Assembly: GCF_001625085.1 (NCBI RefSeq)
Contig: NZ_BDAW01000014.1
Location: forward strand, 1 to 64,000
Source of the DNA: Nocardia acidivorans NBRC 108247
Lineage (GTDB): Bacteria; Actinomycetota; Actinomycetes; Mycobacteriales; Mycobacteriaceae
Reading direction: 5' to 3'
DNA length: 64,000 nucleotides
Shown piece by piece: positions 63,541-64,000 of the stretch. A program made the position numbers and the translations under genes. How positions within the stretch are numbered: the first letter of the stretch is position 1; every line of letters begins with the position of its first letter. The notes under the pieces were generated by a model that saw only the letters and a program-made list of their open reading frames with translations, was not told the origin of the DNA and made no database searches.

Positions 63541-63599
63541 CGCCGACGCGTGCGGACGAATCGGCCCATAGGATCGAAGAGAGAAGAGGTGAGTGCAGG

Positions 63600-64000
63600 A
63601 TGGCAGGTCGAGACCGAGCGCTGACCACCGCGCTGGTGCGGATGGTGGACACCCTGGTCGTGGACTACGACCCGGTCGAGCTGACCCAGGAGCTCGTCGA
63701 CACCAGCGTCGATCTGCTGCCCGCCGATGCCGCCGGCCTGCTGCTGGCGGACGCGCACGGCGAACTCCAGGTCTTCGCCTCGACTTCCGAGGAGACCCGG
63801 CTGCTGGAGTTGCTCCAGGTGGAGTCCGCCGCCGGACCCTGTCTCGAGGCGTACCGGACCGGGGAGCAGGTGCTGGTCGCTGATCTCGAGCGCGGTACGC
63901 AGCGCTGGCCCGCATTCGCCGAGCGCGCTGCCCAGGAGGGTTTCCACGGTGTCTGCGCGCTGCCGCTGCGGCTGCGCAACGATCGCATCGGGGCCTTGAA
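63600..64000 (+). CDS. GAF-domain regulator, probably GAF-ANTAR (partial)
   Basis: The gene starts at ATG 63600 with AGAGG upstream and runs off the window after 133 codons. The visible part is a GAF domain: DTLVVDYDPVELTQELVDTSVDLLPADAAGLLLAD, followed by FASTSEETRLLELLQVESAAGPCLEAYRTGE and VCALPLRLRNDRIGALK. This sequence pattern is standard for the GAF half of GAF-ANTAR proteins, so an ANTAR domain is expected beyond the edge. Same strand as, and close behind, the complete GAF-ANTAR gene. Confidence 0.85.
   Translation, partial: MAGRDRALTTALVRMVDTLVVDYDPVELTQELVDTSVDLLPADAAGLLLADAHGELQVFASTSEETRLLELLQVESAAGPCLEAYRTGEQVLVADLERGTQRWPAFAERAAQEGFHGVCALPLRLRNDRIGAL

Overview
The window looks like chromosome from a mycolic-acid actinomycete close to Nocardia or Rhodococcus. 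The DNA is GC-rich and densely coding, with many GTG starts, two tRNA genes and many paired regulators. The gene order orn / HerA-like ATPase (Rv2510c type) / CmrA mycolate reductase (Rv2509 type) matches the M. tuberculosis neighbourhood as I recall it. A DesA3-type desaturase with its ferredoxin reductase, a conservon (cvnABCD) and a DUF8020-like secreted protein fit the same group. No plasmid, prophage, transposase or CRISPR signature was seen. This is core and soft-core chromosome.

Layout. 0-6.3 kb: end of a probable fructose PTS enzyme II, HPr, a LapA-type membrane protein, a divergent MarR/VOC pair, a deletion scar joining a YdeI-like gene to the 3' part of an acetoacetyl-CoA synthetase gene, a LysR/oxidoreductase pair and a COG4705-type membrane protein. 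6.3-11.4 kb: tRNA-Lys, an L,D-transpeptidase lipoprotein, a small secreted protein, a cyclase-family hydrolase, and an FAD monooxygenase divergent from a TetR regulator around triple operators. 11.4-18.4 kb: a minus-strand amino-acid catabolic block made of an Lrp-type regulator, a fused 2-oxoacid (indolepyruvate-type) ferredoxin oxidoreductase, a valine/leucine dehydrogenase and an amino-acid permease. 18.5-22.7 kb: a secreted glycine-zipper protein, a GNAT acetyltransferase, a Tat-exported cyclase converging on a Tat-exported BBE-like flavoenzyme, and tRNA-His.

22.8-28.3 kb: orn, the HerA-like ATPase, a lysA-like decarboxylase, cmrA and a VOC protein. 28.3-35.8 kb: a padR-fadH-VOC operon, a DHA2-type MFS exporter, an XRE/MmyB-like regulator and a UMF1-type MFS protein. 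35.1-38.5 kb: a TetR regulator divergent from a ferredoxin reductase / fatty acid desaturase / small acidic protein operon, with several palindromes between them. 38.5-41.8 kb: a Leloir operon galT-galK-galM interrupted by a repeat array. 41.9-50.4 kb: a DUF4254 protein, a tiny repeated peptide gene, the conservon, and a three-gene ABC-2 exporter.

50.6-64 kb: an ectB-type aminotransferase with no ectA/ectC beside it, a receptor Ser/Thr kinase whose extracellular part is an internally duplicated cysteine-rich module, a sulfonate operon ssuC-B-A-D, an MpaB-type oxygenase divergent from TetR, a LysR gene, several unknown small proteins (one with a C-terminal zinc ribbon) and two GAF/ANTAR regulators, the last cut by the window edge.

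No clearly novel multi-gene system is visible. The observations most worth following are the duplicated kinase ectodomain, the apparently leaderless MarR/VOC divergon, the ferredoxin-linked amino-acid cluster with a palindrome in front of it, the desaturase divergon, the solitary ectB and the 39-residue peptide gene.
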